A DNA stretch of 16,731 nt from Phycisphaerales bacterium (GTDB taxonomy: Bacteria > Planctomycetota > Phycisphaerae > Phycisphaerales > UBA1924). Position 1 is the stretch's first letter. Each line of letters starts with the position of its first letter. This document shows, piece after piece, positions 7,744-14,921 of the stretch. The DNA is taken from NCBI GenBank assembly GCA_019747615.1, contig JAIEQQ010000288.1, positions 1-16,731 on the forward strand, given 5' to 3'. A model generated the notes under the pieces. That model worked only from the letters and a program-made list of their open reading frames with translations. It was not told the DNA's origin and searched no databases. A program made the translations under genes and the position numbers.

Positions 7744-9693
7744 TCAGGCCGCCCGAGCGGGCAGCACGAGAGCCGGCGCTGGCAGTGCGGGGTGGATCAC
7801 GTAGCCGAGCGTTTCCATCAGACGTTCCACCGGGGCCGCCTTGCCGAAGTACCACCCCTGCACCGCGTAGCAGTCCATCGCCTGGAGCTGCGAGAACTGC
7901 TCGAGCGTCTCGACGCCCTCAGCGACGACGCGCATGCCCAGGTGGCTGGCGAGCGAGACGACCGCATTGACCACGGCGCTGAACTTGCGATGCTCGGTCA
8001 TGTTGCAGACGAACCCACGATCGACCTTGACGACGTCCAGCGGGAAGCGCTGCAGGCACGTCAGCGACGACTGGCCGGTGCCGAAGTCGTCCATCGAGAG
8101 CGTCACGCCCAGGCCCTTGAGTTGCTGCAGAATGGGGATCGTCACCTCGGGGCGATCCACGATCATGCTCTCGGTGACTTCGATGTTCAGGTGCCGGCTC
8201 GGCACGCCGCCTTCTTGCAGCGCGCTGGCCACGGAGGCAACGAACCCCGGCTCCAGCATTTGTCGCTTGGAGACGTTGACGCCGACGTACCAGTCTGGCG
8301 GCCCGTCGGGCCTGTCCATCAGCGTTCGGGCGTCGCGGATCGCCTGGGCCATGATCCACTTGCCGATCGGCAGGATGAGCCCGGTCTCCTCGGCCAGATC
8401 GATGAACACCCCCGGGGGCACGAGCATCCCGTTGTCGCGACGCCAGCGCACCAGCGCCTCGGCCCCGACGCATCGCCCGCTCTCGATCTCGACGATCGGC
8501 TGATAGTGCAGTTCAAAGGGTGTCTGCACGGCCGCGACGCGCAGGGCGGACTCGAGCCCGAGCCGCTCGATCATGCCGTCGTGCATCGACTTGTCGAATC
8601 GCACGACGCGATCCTTGCCGCTGGACTTTGCACGATACATGGCGACGTCCGCGTCACGCATCACCACCGAAGGCTCGACGTACTCGTGCTCGCTGCTGGT
8701 GAGGCCCACGCTGGCAGTCGAGAAGAGGTTCGTGCCGTCGATCATGTGAGGAAGGCGGAGCGCTCCGACGAGCTGCTGGCCCAAGTCGTTGAGCGAAGCC
8801 TCGCTCCGCACGCCCGAGGCAATGATCATGAACTCATCGCCCCCGAGCCGGCCGCAGACGGCCGTGGCCTTCTCACCCTCGCCGGTTCGCCAAGACTCGG
8901 TGATCGTGCGGAGCCGGTGGGCGATGCTGATGAGCAGCGCGTTGCCCGTCTCGTGCCCGAGGCTGTCGTTGATGATCTTGAAGCGGTCAAAGTCCAGCAG
9001 GAACGCACCGAACATCGCCCCGTCGCGGCTGCGGCGTTCGATCGCCTCGCTGATGGCGGCGCGAATGTGCGATCGATTGGCGAGCCCCGTCAGCGCGTCG
9101 TGCGTCGCCGCATGGCGCAGGTTCTCCGCCCGTTCGTCTGCGATCCGCTCCATCTCGGTGAGCTTCAGGCCCGCGATGATCGTCTGCTTCCACTTGGCGC
9201 TCATGGCGGTGGCCAGCTGCAGGATCTCGATCCGCTCGAACGGCTTCTTGACCACCAGCAATCGATCGCTGCTGCCCAGGCGGCGGCGGATATCGTCCCA
9301 CGAATGATCGCTGAACGCGGTGCAGATCACCGTCTGGATCAGTGAATCAATCTTCCAGAGTTCCTCGATCGTTTTGAGCCCGTCCCAGCCCGGGGGCATG
9401 CGCATGTCAACGAACACCACGGCGTACGGGCGGCTCGCCTCGATCGCGGTGCGCACCATCCGCACCCCCTCTTCACCCTGGCTGGCGAAGTCCACATCGA
9501 AGCCGGGCTCATTCGAAGCCGCGGCGGCGTCCGATGCGCCGCCACCGCCGAAGAGCGCCGCCTCGGCCGCGTCGAGCGCGCCGGCTGAAGCGCCACCCTG
9601 GACCGAAAGGATCTTGCGGAAGTCGTCGTGAATGGACAGCGTGTCGTCGATCACGAGGATGCGACGCGCATCGTGGTTCGGGCTTTGGCTCAT
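7744..9693 (-). CDS. response regulator with GGDEF and EAL domains (c-di-GMP turnover)
   Basis: A 649-aa cytoplasmic protein. The REC domain (about 11-165) has acidic Asp16/Asp17, phospho-acceptor Asp96 (VFVDMRMP) and Lys149/150 before PF. An Ala/Gly-rich stretch (33-60) lengthens the loop between its first two strands. A helical linker (167-199) leads to the GGDEF domain, with intact GGDEF at 284-288. Residues 275-278 are KATA, so the RxxD inhibitory site is absent. The EAL domain has EAL at 412-414, Asn473, Glu505, Asp535/536, Lys556, Glu592 and Gln612, the full set expected of an active phosphodiesterase. It could therefore make and degrade c-di-GMP under phosphorylation control. Its ATG overlaps the stop of the kinase gene (ATGA, 9690-9693), so the kinase is its likely phosphodonor. 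Frame upstream of 9693 runs antiparallel through the kinase gene and was discarded. Confidence 0.95.
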   Translation of the reverse strand: MSQSPNHDARRILVIDDTLSIHDDFRKILSVQGGASAGALDAAEAALFGGGGASDAAAASNEPGFDVDFASQGEEGVRMVRTAIEASRPYAVVFVDMRMPPGWDGLKTIEELWKIDSLIQTVICTAFSDHSWDDIRRRLGSSDRLLVVKKPFERIEILQLATAMSAKWKQTIIAGLKLTEMERIADERAENLRHAATHDALTGLANRSHIRAAISEAIERRSRDGAMFGAFLLDFDRFKIINDSLGHETGNALLISIAHRLRTITESWRTGEGEKATAVCGRLGGDEFMIIASGVRSEASLNDLGQQLVGALRLPHMIDGTNLFSTASVGLTSSEHEYVEPSVVMRDADVAMYRAKSSGKDRVVRFDKSMHDGMIERLGLESALRVAAVQTPFELHYQPIVEIESGRCVGAEALVRWRRDNGMLVPPGVFIDLAEETGLILPIGKWIMAQAIRDARTLMDRPDGPPDWYVGVNVSKRQMLEPGFVASVASALQEGGVPSRHLNIEVTESMIVDRPEVTIPILQQLKGLGVTLSMDDFGTGQSSLTCLQRFPLDVVKVDRGFVCNMTEHRKFSAVVNAVVSLASHLGMRVVAEGVETLEQFSQLQAMDCYAVQGWYFGKAAPVERLMETLGYVIHPALPAPALVLPARAA

Positions 9694-11141
9694 GCGGCAC
9701 GGGCTCCGGTTTGAACGACCTCCGCTTGGGCCAGCGGGATCGTGAGTGTGAAGGTCGCGCCCTTGCCGGGCCCTTCGCTGGACGCCTGGATCGCGCCGCC
9801 GAGCTGCTGGATCGCGTTGGCGGCGCTGTGCAGCCCGAAGCCGTGCCCGCCGCTGCGGGTCGTGAAGCCCAGACCGAAGATCCGATCCAGATTCGATGGC
9901 GCGATGCCGATGCCGGTGTCCCGCACCTCGATCACGGCGCACCGGCCGCTCGGTGTGAGCTTTCCGTACGAGCGCACTGTGATCAACCGCTCAGCGGGCG
10001 ACGCCTCCTGGATCGCCTGCTTGGCGTTGCTGATCAGGTTCACCAGCGCTTGCAGCATCAGGTGCCGATCGGTGGTGAACTCCGGCACGTCCTGGTGATC
10101 CTGGACAACGCCCACGGCGTGGCGTTCCAAAGCGTTGCGCTCGATGGCCAGCGCATCAGAGCACAATCCCTTGGCGGTGACAGACTCTTTGACCGCCGAC
10201 CGACCCGCGTGACGCTGCTGGGCCGCGATGATGGTCTTGATGTGCTCGACGCTCGAGGCCATGGACACCAGTTCGTCGCGGAGCTTCTTCTGCTCCGCTG
10301 CGAGCTGGCCCGAGAGGCCCAGGAGATAGTCGATCAACGCCGGCCCGCGTTCAGAGGCGAAGAACTCCGGCAGGGACTGACGCTGCTGGTTCAGCAGGGA
10401 TGCCGCCCGCTCGAGCCCGCCGAGCCTCGTCGCGGCCAGATCGTCCTGGATGACGCTCAGCGAGACACTCACGCTGTTGAAGACGTTGCCGACGTTGTGC
10501 AGGACCCCGGTCGCGATCTCGGCCATGCCGGCCTTGCGGGACGCGGCGACCAGCTCGCCCTGGAGTGACTCTCGGACGCGATGGGCCGCCTCGACTTCGC
10601 CCAGCGCGGCGCGATGAGATTCGCTCTGGGCCAGCAGCAGCGACTGGATCGGCAAGACCGTGAGCGTTCCCTCGTCGCTTCGCGCGATGATCGGGTCTTG
10701 GCGGCTGGACCGCGGGCGCGACAGGGCCGCGTCGCACGCGTCGGCGAGCGTCGTCTGCTCGCTCAGCGTCGGCGTGATCAGCGGATGGTGCTGCAGCAGA
10801 TACCCAAGCGGGCGTTCGAGAAACAAGGGCTGGCCGAACGGCGTGGCCATCTCGGCCTCGAGTGACGAGAGCGTCAGCACTTGCACGCTCGACTGGGATG
10901 ACTCGTCGTCATACGCAAGCACCGCCGAGGCGTTCGCGGCCCGCATGCGATCCATCACCTCGCCAACGCTCACCGAAAAGCTGACCTCGATCGACTCCTG
11001 GGCCAGGGGGAGCATGTCGTGCAGCGTCAGCACAACACGGCCGGCGCCGCGCAGGGATGTGATCAGGTCAGAGACCGCCTGTCGCGTGGACAACTTTGGC
11101 ACAGAGTTCGCGGAATCAAGCTCGGTCATGCCGCCAAACAT
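9690..11141 (-). CDS. soluble sensor histidine kinase
   Basis: A 483-aa protein with no membrane segment, so it senses a cytoplasmic signal. Residues about 50-172 look like a weak CBS-pair-type sensory region (VGEVMDRMRAANASAVLAYDD and a second half ending TVLPIQSLLLA), which is inference. A helical segment (175-205) precedes the H-box GVLHNVGNVFNS with His215, the LHNVGN variant seen in some kinases instead of HELRTP. The HATPase domain has Asn372 (NLISNAKQA), DTGIGIAP at 408-415 and GGHGFGLHS at 431-439. The gene overlaps the REC-GGDEF-EAL start by 4 nt, which strongly suggests a cognate pair. Alternative start: Met5 at 11129. Upstream, TATCAT (minus strand, 11162-11167) could be a -10. accD lies 118 nt upstream on the same strand. 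Confidence 0.93.
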   Translation of the reverse strand: MFGGMTELDSANSVPKLSTRQAVSDLITSLRGAGRVVLTLHDMLPLAQESIEVSFSVSVGEVMDRMRAANASAVLAYDDESSQSSVQVLTLSSLEAEMATPFGQPLFLERPLGYLLQHHPLITPTLSEQTTLADACDAALSRPRSSRQDPIIARSDEGTLTVLPIQSLLLAQSESHRAALGEVEAAHRVRESLQGELVAASRKAGMAEIATGVLHNVGNVFNSVSVSLSVIQDDLAATRLGGLERAASLLNQQRQSLPEFFASERGPALIDYLLGLSGQLAAEQKKLRDELVSMASSVEHIKTIIAAQQRHAGRSAVKESVTAKGLCSDALAIERNALERHAVGVVQDHQDVPEFTTDRHLMLQALVNLISNAKQAIQEASPAERLITVRSYGKLTPSGRCAVIEVRDTGIGIAPSNLDRIFGLGFTTRSGGHGFGLHSAANAIQQLGGAIQASSEGPGKGATFTLTIPLAQAEVVQTGARAA

Positions 11142-11259
11142 CGGGCGGGCATGTCTTGGTGATGATAAACCCTTGCACCGCCGGGCGCCGAGCTTAAATC
11201 TTCATACAACGAACTTTGTTATCAGACACGCAGGCCGGACTCGATCAGGCGGACCGGGC
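11142..11259 (-). other. accD-kinase intergenic gap
   Basis: A gap of 118 nt, more AT-rich than its surroundings around 11190-11225. On the minus strand TATCAT at 11162-11167 resembles a -10 (5 of 6), but no -35 fits 17 nt upstream. An imperfect palindrome, ACAA...TTGT, lies at 11207-11220. No U-tract terminator for accD is seen. Confidence 0.35.
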
Positions 11260-12111
11260 TTACTTCCCGGCGTAGTCAATCACGCGGGCCAGCTCGCTGC
11301 GGAGCTGGTGGCGCGAGACGACACGATCAACGAAGCCCGTCTCCTGCAGGTACTCGCTCCGCTGGAAGCCCTCGGGCAGCTCCTGGCGGATGGTGTTCTG
11401 AATCACGCGCGGCCCGGCAAAGCCGATCAGGGCCTTGGGCTCGGCGATGATGAGATCGCCCAGCATCGCGAAGCTGGCGGTAACGCCGCCGGTGGTCGGG
11501 TCGGTGAGAACGCTGATGAAGAGCCCGCCGGCACGATCAAAGCGACCCAGGGCCGCGGAGGTCTTGGCCATCTGCATGAGCGACAGGCCAGACTCCTGCA
11601 TGCGTGCGCCGCCGGAGCACGAGACGACGATCAGCGGCAGATCCCGCTCCTGCGCCGCTTCGATCGCCCGCGTGATGATCTCACCGACGACCGACCCCAT
11701 CGAGCCCATCATGAAGTTGAGGTCCAGCACCGCGAGCATCGCCTGCCGACCCTTGATGAACCCGACGCCGGCCTGGCAGCCGTCGGTCACGCCGCTCTTG
11801 ATCTGCTCGGCGATCACACGCTCGGCGTACGACTTGAGATCCTTGAACTTCAGCGGGTCGTTCGGGCGCAGGTTGGTGAACATCGCCTCAAACGTGCCGG
11901 GATCACAAAGCTGGCGAACACGCTCCACGGCACCAATACGGAAGTGGTGCTGGCACTCGGGGCAGCAGTGCAGATTCGCCTCCATCGACTTGCGATACAC
12001 CATCTGCTCGCACACCGGGCAGCGCAGCCACAGACCCTCACTGATCACCACCTTGCGCGGCTGCTTGACGTCTGTCCACGTGCGTGTCGTCGGCGGGGCG
12101 AGCTTGGCCAT
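11260..12111 (-). CDS. accD: acetyl-CoA carboxylase carboxyltransferase subunit beta
   Basis: A 283-aa subunit that, together with AccA (not in this window), transfers carboxyl from biotin to acetyl-CoA to form malonyl-CoA for fatty-acid synthesis. The N-terminal zinc ribbon has Cys31, Cys34, Cys50 and Cys53 (CPVC and CPEC). The crotonase-fold core shows SCSGGARMQESGLSLMQM (164-181), the DPTTGGVTASFAMLGD segment (204-219) and GFAGPRVIQNT (230-240), typical of AccD. Length is normal (E. coli 304). The start at 12111 is supported by AAGGA 7 nt upstream and by the family N-terminus. The open frame continues 75 codons upstream only because the 8-bp tandem repeats there lack stops. It is probably first of a leftward array leading to the histidine kinase. 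Confidence 0.97.
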   Translation of the reverse strand: MAKLAPPTTRTWTDVKQPRKVVISEGLWLRCPVCEQMVYRKSMEANLHCCPECQHHFRIGAVERVRQLCDPGTFEAMFTNLRPNDPLKFKDLKSYAERVIAEQIKSGVTDGCQAGVGFIKGRQAMLAVLDLNFMMGSMGSVVGEIITRAIEAAQERDLPLIVVSCSGGARMQESGLSLMQMAKTSAALGRFDRAGGLFISVLTDPTTGGVTASFAMLGDLIIAEPKALIGFAGPRVIQNTIRQELPEGFQRSEYLQETGFVDRVVSRHQLRSELARVIDYAGK

Positions 12112-12163
12112 GAGCGGATCCTTGAAACGCCGGCGGCGGCGGACGAGACTGGGGGAGACGTGA

Positions 12164-12240
12164 GGCTTGAGGCGTGAGGCTTGAGGCTTGACGGCTTTAC
12201 GGCTTGACGGCTTGACGGCTTGACGGCTTGACGGCTTCGA
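12164..12240. repeat. 8-bp tandem repeat array (GGCTTGAC)n
   Basis: Seven consecutive 8-bp units at 12185-12240: five exact GGCTTGAC, one GGCTTTAC (12193-12200) and a final degenerate GGCTTCGA. Related GGCTTGA and GGCGTGA units precede them at 12164-12184, and ACGGCTG traces follow to about 12258. The array lies in the accD 5' region, between its probable promoter and its SD. Copy number is likely to vary by slippage. Confidence 0.9.
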
Positions 12241-12294
12241 GCTGAAGGCTGACGGCTGGAGTCTGATAGCTCCCGTATCTACCGGAAGACCTTC

Positions 12295-12323
12295 ATCCTG
12301 TCGCGGCGGGCATGCCCTGTCAA
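12295..12323 (-). promoter_or_regulatory. probable accD promoter with palindromic spacer
   Basis: On the minus strand a perfect TTGACA (12318-12323) is followed after 17 nt by CAGGAT (12295-12300, 3 of 6). The spacer starts with the perfect 10-bp palindrome GGGCATGCCC (12308-12317). Transcription would start near 12288 and give a leader of about 177 nt that includes the tandem repeats. Confidence 0.5.
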
Positions 12324-12546
12324 CTTGCACAACCAAACGGACGCCGCACTGGAGATGCGATTCGGATGAACCAAACTACATCGGCAATGGGGAGTCTACC
12401 CCTGTCGATTCGACGCGGCGATGTTGGGGATCAGATTTGGTTCGGGATACGTTCTATCGGACGTAGAACGTTGTTCATGGCTCACGTCCTTCCGCGGTGG
12501 TCTCACGCCTTACGCCTCACACCACTCCCGCTACGATTGACCCACT
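12324..12546 (+). promoter_or_regulatory. upstream region of the aminotransferase with inverted repeat
   Basis: ACGTTCTA (12449-12456) and TAGAACGT (12464-12471) are perfect 8-bp inverted arms separated by 7 nt. A weak promoter TTGGGG (12424-12429) with TACGTT (12448-12453) would overlap the left arm. The repeat ends 75 nt before the aminotransferase start. A second weak -10, TACGAT (12532-12537), would make a nearly leaderless transcript. No gene is seen in this stretch. Confidence 0.4.
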
Positions 12547-13800
12547 ATGCGATTGAGCAACCGCGTCCTCGCCCTCAAACCCTCCTCCACCGTCGCCGTC
12601 ATGAACAAGGCCAAGGCCCTGAAGGCCAGCGGCGTGGACGTGCTGAACTTTGGCGCGGGCGAGCCGGACTTCAACACCCCCGAGCCTGCAAAGCGGGCCG
12701 CGATCGCGGCCATCAACGCCAACAACACCAAGTACATCGATACGCCGGGCGACCTGGCCAGCCGCGAGCTGCTGGCCAAGCTGCTGACTGAGCGCAGCGG
12801 CGTGCCGGGCGTCACCAAGGACCACATCATCATCACCGCGGGCGTCAAGATGGCGCTCTACCTGACCTTCCAGGCGCTCTTTGACGAGCCGGCCAGCGAG
12901 GGCGAGCGGCGCGAGATGCTGCTGCCGGTGCCGTCGTGGGTGAGCTTTGCGCCGATGGCGCGGTTGGCCGGTGCGAAGATCGTCGAACTGGTCACGACGC
13001 CCGAGGCGGATTTCAAGGTCACGCCGGCGCAGCTCAAGGCCGCGATCAACCCCCGCACGCGCGCGATCCTCTTCAACAGCCCGAGCAACCCGTGCTCAAC
13101 GATGTACACCGAGAGCGAGCTGCGAGCCCTCGCGGCGGTCATCGCCGAGGCCGGCAAGACCATCGCGCCTGACCTGTGCGTCGTCAGCGATGAGCTGTAC
13201 CAGAACATCGTCTTCGGCAGCGTCAAGCACTTTTCGATCGGCGCGTGCCCGGAGATCGCCGAGCGCACGATCACCATCAACGGCCCCGGCAAGAGCTTCG
13301 CCATGACCGGCTGGCGCCTGGGCTGGGCCAGCGGCAGCGGCGATTTCGGCAAGCAGCTCATCGGCGCGATGACCAAGCTCCAGGGCCAGTCGATCACCTG
13401 CGTGCCGGGCTTCTCACTCGCCGCCATGCGCGCGGCGCTCACCGAATGCTCCGCAGAGCTGGAGACCATGCGAGCGGCGTTCGCCAAACGTGCGGACCTG
13501 ATCTTCACGCTGCTGGGCGCGCTGCCGGGCGTCAAGGTCGCGCGGCCGATCGGCGCGTTCTACGTCTTCCCCGATATCAGCGCCCATCTCGGCAAGACCA
13601 GCCCCGCCGGCAAAAAGCTCACGGGCGCCGCGGAGTTCGCCGCGGCTTTGCTGGATGAGAAGCTGATGGCGGTGGTCCCCGGCGAGGACTTCTCCAGCGA
13701 GATCGGCCACAAGCACATCCGCATGAGCTTCGCCTGCGACGAGGCCCAGATCCGCGAAGGCGCCAAGCGGCTGGGCGAGTTCATCGCGGCGTTGAAGTAG
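12547..13800 (+). CDS. class I PLP-dependent aminotransferase, aspartate-aminotransferase type
   Basis: A 417-aa enzyme of fold-type I. Schiff-base lysine is Lys249 in NGPGKSFAMTGWRLGW. Other cofactor or substrate residues are Trp131 (PSWVSF), Asn181 (SPSNP), Asp215 and Tyr218 (VVSDELYQ), Arg257 (GWR) and the carboxylate-binding Arg392 (HIRMSFA). The N-terminal NFGAGEPDFNTP matches the Thermus-type (I-gamma) aspartate aminotransferases. Three usually conserved spots differ: PS for PY before Trp131, NPCS for NPTG, and PGK for VSK before the lysine, so the amino-acid substrate may not be aspartate. Exact substrate is not assignable. No SD is visible before the ATG. It is followed by a PfkB kinase after 83 nt on the same strand. 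Confidence 0.9.
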   Translation: MRLSNRVLALKPSSTVAVMNKAKALKASGVDVLNFGAGEPDFNTPEPAKRAAIAAINANNTKYIDTPGDLASRELLAKLLTERSGVPGVTKDHIIITAGVKMALYLTFQALFDEPASEGERREMLLPVPSWVSFAPMARLAGAKIVELVTTPEADFKVTPAQLKAAINPRTRAILFNSPSNPCSTMYTESELRALAAVIAEAGKTIAPDLCVVSDELYQNIVFGSVKHFSIGACPEIAERTITINGPGKSFAMTGWRLGWASGSGDFGKQLIGAMTKLQGQSITCVPGFSLAAMRAALTECSAELETMRAAFAKRADLIFTLLGALPGVKVARPIGAFYVFPDISAHLGKTSPAGKKLTGAAEFAAALLDEKLMAVVPGEDFSSEIGHKHIRMSFACDEAQIREGAKRLGEFIAALK

Positions 13801-13804
13801 GGGA

Positions 13805-13837
13805 AGGCATCGAGGGATGAGGCATCGAGGCATCAAG
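13805..13837. repeat. short direct repeats GGCATCGAGG
   Basis: GGCATCGAGG occurs at 13806-13815 and 13821-13830, and a partial copy GGCATCAAG overlaps at 13829-13837, right after the aminotransferase stop. It resembles the repeat in the accD leader in style (GGC...GA units) but not in exact sequence. Confidence 0.75.
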
Positions 13838-13852
13838 TGCGAAACGCGGGCA

Positions 13853-13867
13853 CGACGCTCGGCGTCG
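13853..13867 (+). other. small hairpin upstream of the PfkB kinase
   Basis: CGACGC (13853-13858) pairs with GCGTCG (13862-13867) around a TCG loop, 16 nt before the kinase start. There is no U-tract. It could mask the start region or simply be chance in GC-rich DNA. Confidence 0.35.
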
Positions 13868-13883
13868 CCTACCCTCCGCGACT

Positions 13884-14813
13884 ATGTCACTCGTCGTCAC
13901 CGGTACCGTCGGCATTGATTCGGTCTACACACCCACTGGGCACGCTGAAAAGGTGCTGGGGGGGAGCTGCACGTATTTCAGTGCCGCGGCTTCGTTCTAC
14001 ACGCCGGTGAAGCTCGTCGCCGCCGTCGGTGGCGACTTTGCGCCGTCGTATCGCGAGGTCTTCAAGACCTTTCCGAACATCGACATCTCCGGCCTCGAGT
14101 CGCGCCCCGCGAGCAAGACGTTCGCCTGGGGCGGCAAGTATCACGAGAACATGGATTCGCGCGAGACGCTCTTCACCGAGCTGGGCGTCCTCACCGAGGC
14201 CCCGCCGCCGGTGCCCGCGGCTCACACCAGCAGCGAGTACGTCTTCCTGGCCAACTCGCACCCCGGCGTACAGCTCAGCTTCTTGCGGCAGTTCCCCAAG
14301 CGCAAGCTCGCGGTCGCCGACACGATGGACCTGTGGATCAACATCGCCAAGGACGATCTGAAGGCCCTGCTCAACGAGGTCGATGGCCTCGTGTTGAACT
14401 ACGACGAGGCCGAGCTGTTCACGGGCAAGAAGAACCCCGTGACCGCGGCCAAGCAGATCATCGCCGAGAGCAAGCTCACGTTCGTCGTCGTCAAGAAGGG
14501 CGAGCACGGCTGCCTCTTCGTTCACAAAGACGGCGTCGCGATGCTGCCGGCGTATCCGGCGGAGCAGGTGATTGATCCGACGGGTGCTGGCGACACCTTC
14601 GCCGGCGGCATGATGGGCTACATCGCGGCGAACCACGCCCACCACGCGGTCAAGGATCGCGTCCACTTCGAGGTCATCCAGAAGGCCCTGGCCCACGGCA
14701 CGGTGGTCGCGAGTTACAACATCGAGTCGTTCACCCTCAGCCGCCTGCTCACGCTGAAGAAGGCGGAGCTCGACGCTCGCTATGCCGAGTTTGCCAAGAT
14801 GGTCCGGGTGTGA
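13884..14813 (+). CDS. PfkB-family carbohydrate/nucleoside kinase
   Basis: A 309-aa cytoplasmic kinase of the ribokinase/PfkB family. It has an N-terminal Gly-Gly substrate motif (LGGSCTYFSAA, residues 25-35) and AAVGGD at 46-51. The inter-strand N-x-x-E motif is NYDEAE at 172-177. The second PfkB signature DPTGAGDTFAGG (231-242) holds catalytic base Asp237 and the anion hole. The acceptor sugar or nucleoside cannot be deduced; general family members phosphorylate ribose, fructose, adenosine or related compounds with ATP. Start chosen at the only well-placed ATG, and no SD is visible. It converges with the MarR gene, and a perfect inverted repeat lies in the gap after it. Confidence 0.9.
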   Translation: MSLVVTGTVGIDSVYTPTGHAEKVLGGSCTYFSAAASFYTPVKLVAAVGGDFAPSYREVFKTFPNIDISGLESRPASKTFAWGGKYHENMDSRETLFTELGVLTEAPPPVPAAHTSSEYVFLANSHPGVQLSFLRQFPKRKLAVADTMDLWINIAKDDLKALLNEVDGLVLNYDEAELFTGKKNPVTAAKQIIAESKLTFVVVKKGEHGCLFVHKDGVAMLPAYPAEQVIDPTGAGDTFAGGMMGYIAANHAHHAVKDRVHFEVIQKALAHGTVVASYNIESFTLSRLLTLKKAELDARYAEFAKMVRV

Positions 14814-14840
14814 ATCCGCAGCGGCGCGAGGGCGGGCTGG

Positions 14841-14856
14841 GTGAACGAGCGTTCAC
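14841..14856. promoter_or_regulatory. perfect inverted repeat in a convergent gap
   Basis: GTGAACGAGCGTTCAC has arms of 7 bp (14841-14847 and 14850-14856) around AG. It lies between the stops of the convergent PfkB and MarR genes. There is no U-tract on either strand, so a classical terminator is unlikely. The shape resembles a TetR-type operator, which would be unusual here. Confidence 0.5.
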
Positions 14857-14921
14857 GCGGGGCGGTCGCGGCGCGTTCCTGATGACGTTTGCCGGCGCTC
14901 GCTTGGGTCCGATGAACAGCT

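Noticed and set aside
7642..9345. 567-codon open frame on the plus strand
   Set aside because: It runs antisense through guaB's upstream end and the REC-GGDEF-EAL gene; its translation is His/Arg/Leu-rich with no domain, as expected of a GC-rich shadow frame.
10660..12177. 505-codon open frame on the plus strand
   Set aside because: Antisense to the histidine kinase and accD, both strongly supported; no recognisable motif.
12185..12240. CRISPR-like array
   Set aside because: Units are 8 bp and directly adjacent with no spacers; it is a simple tandem repeat.
12112..12336. 75-codon N-terminal extension of accD
   Set aside because: The extra residues come from the 8-bp tandem repeats and have no AccD homology; AAGGA lies just before the ATG at 12111.
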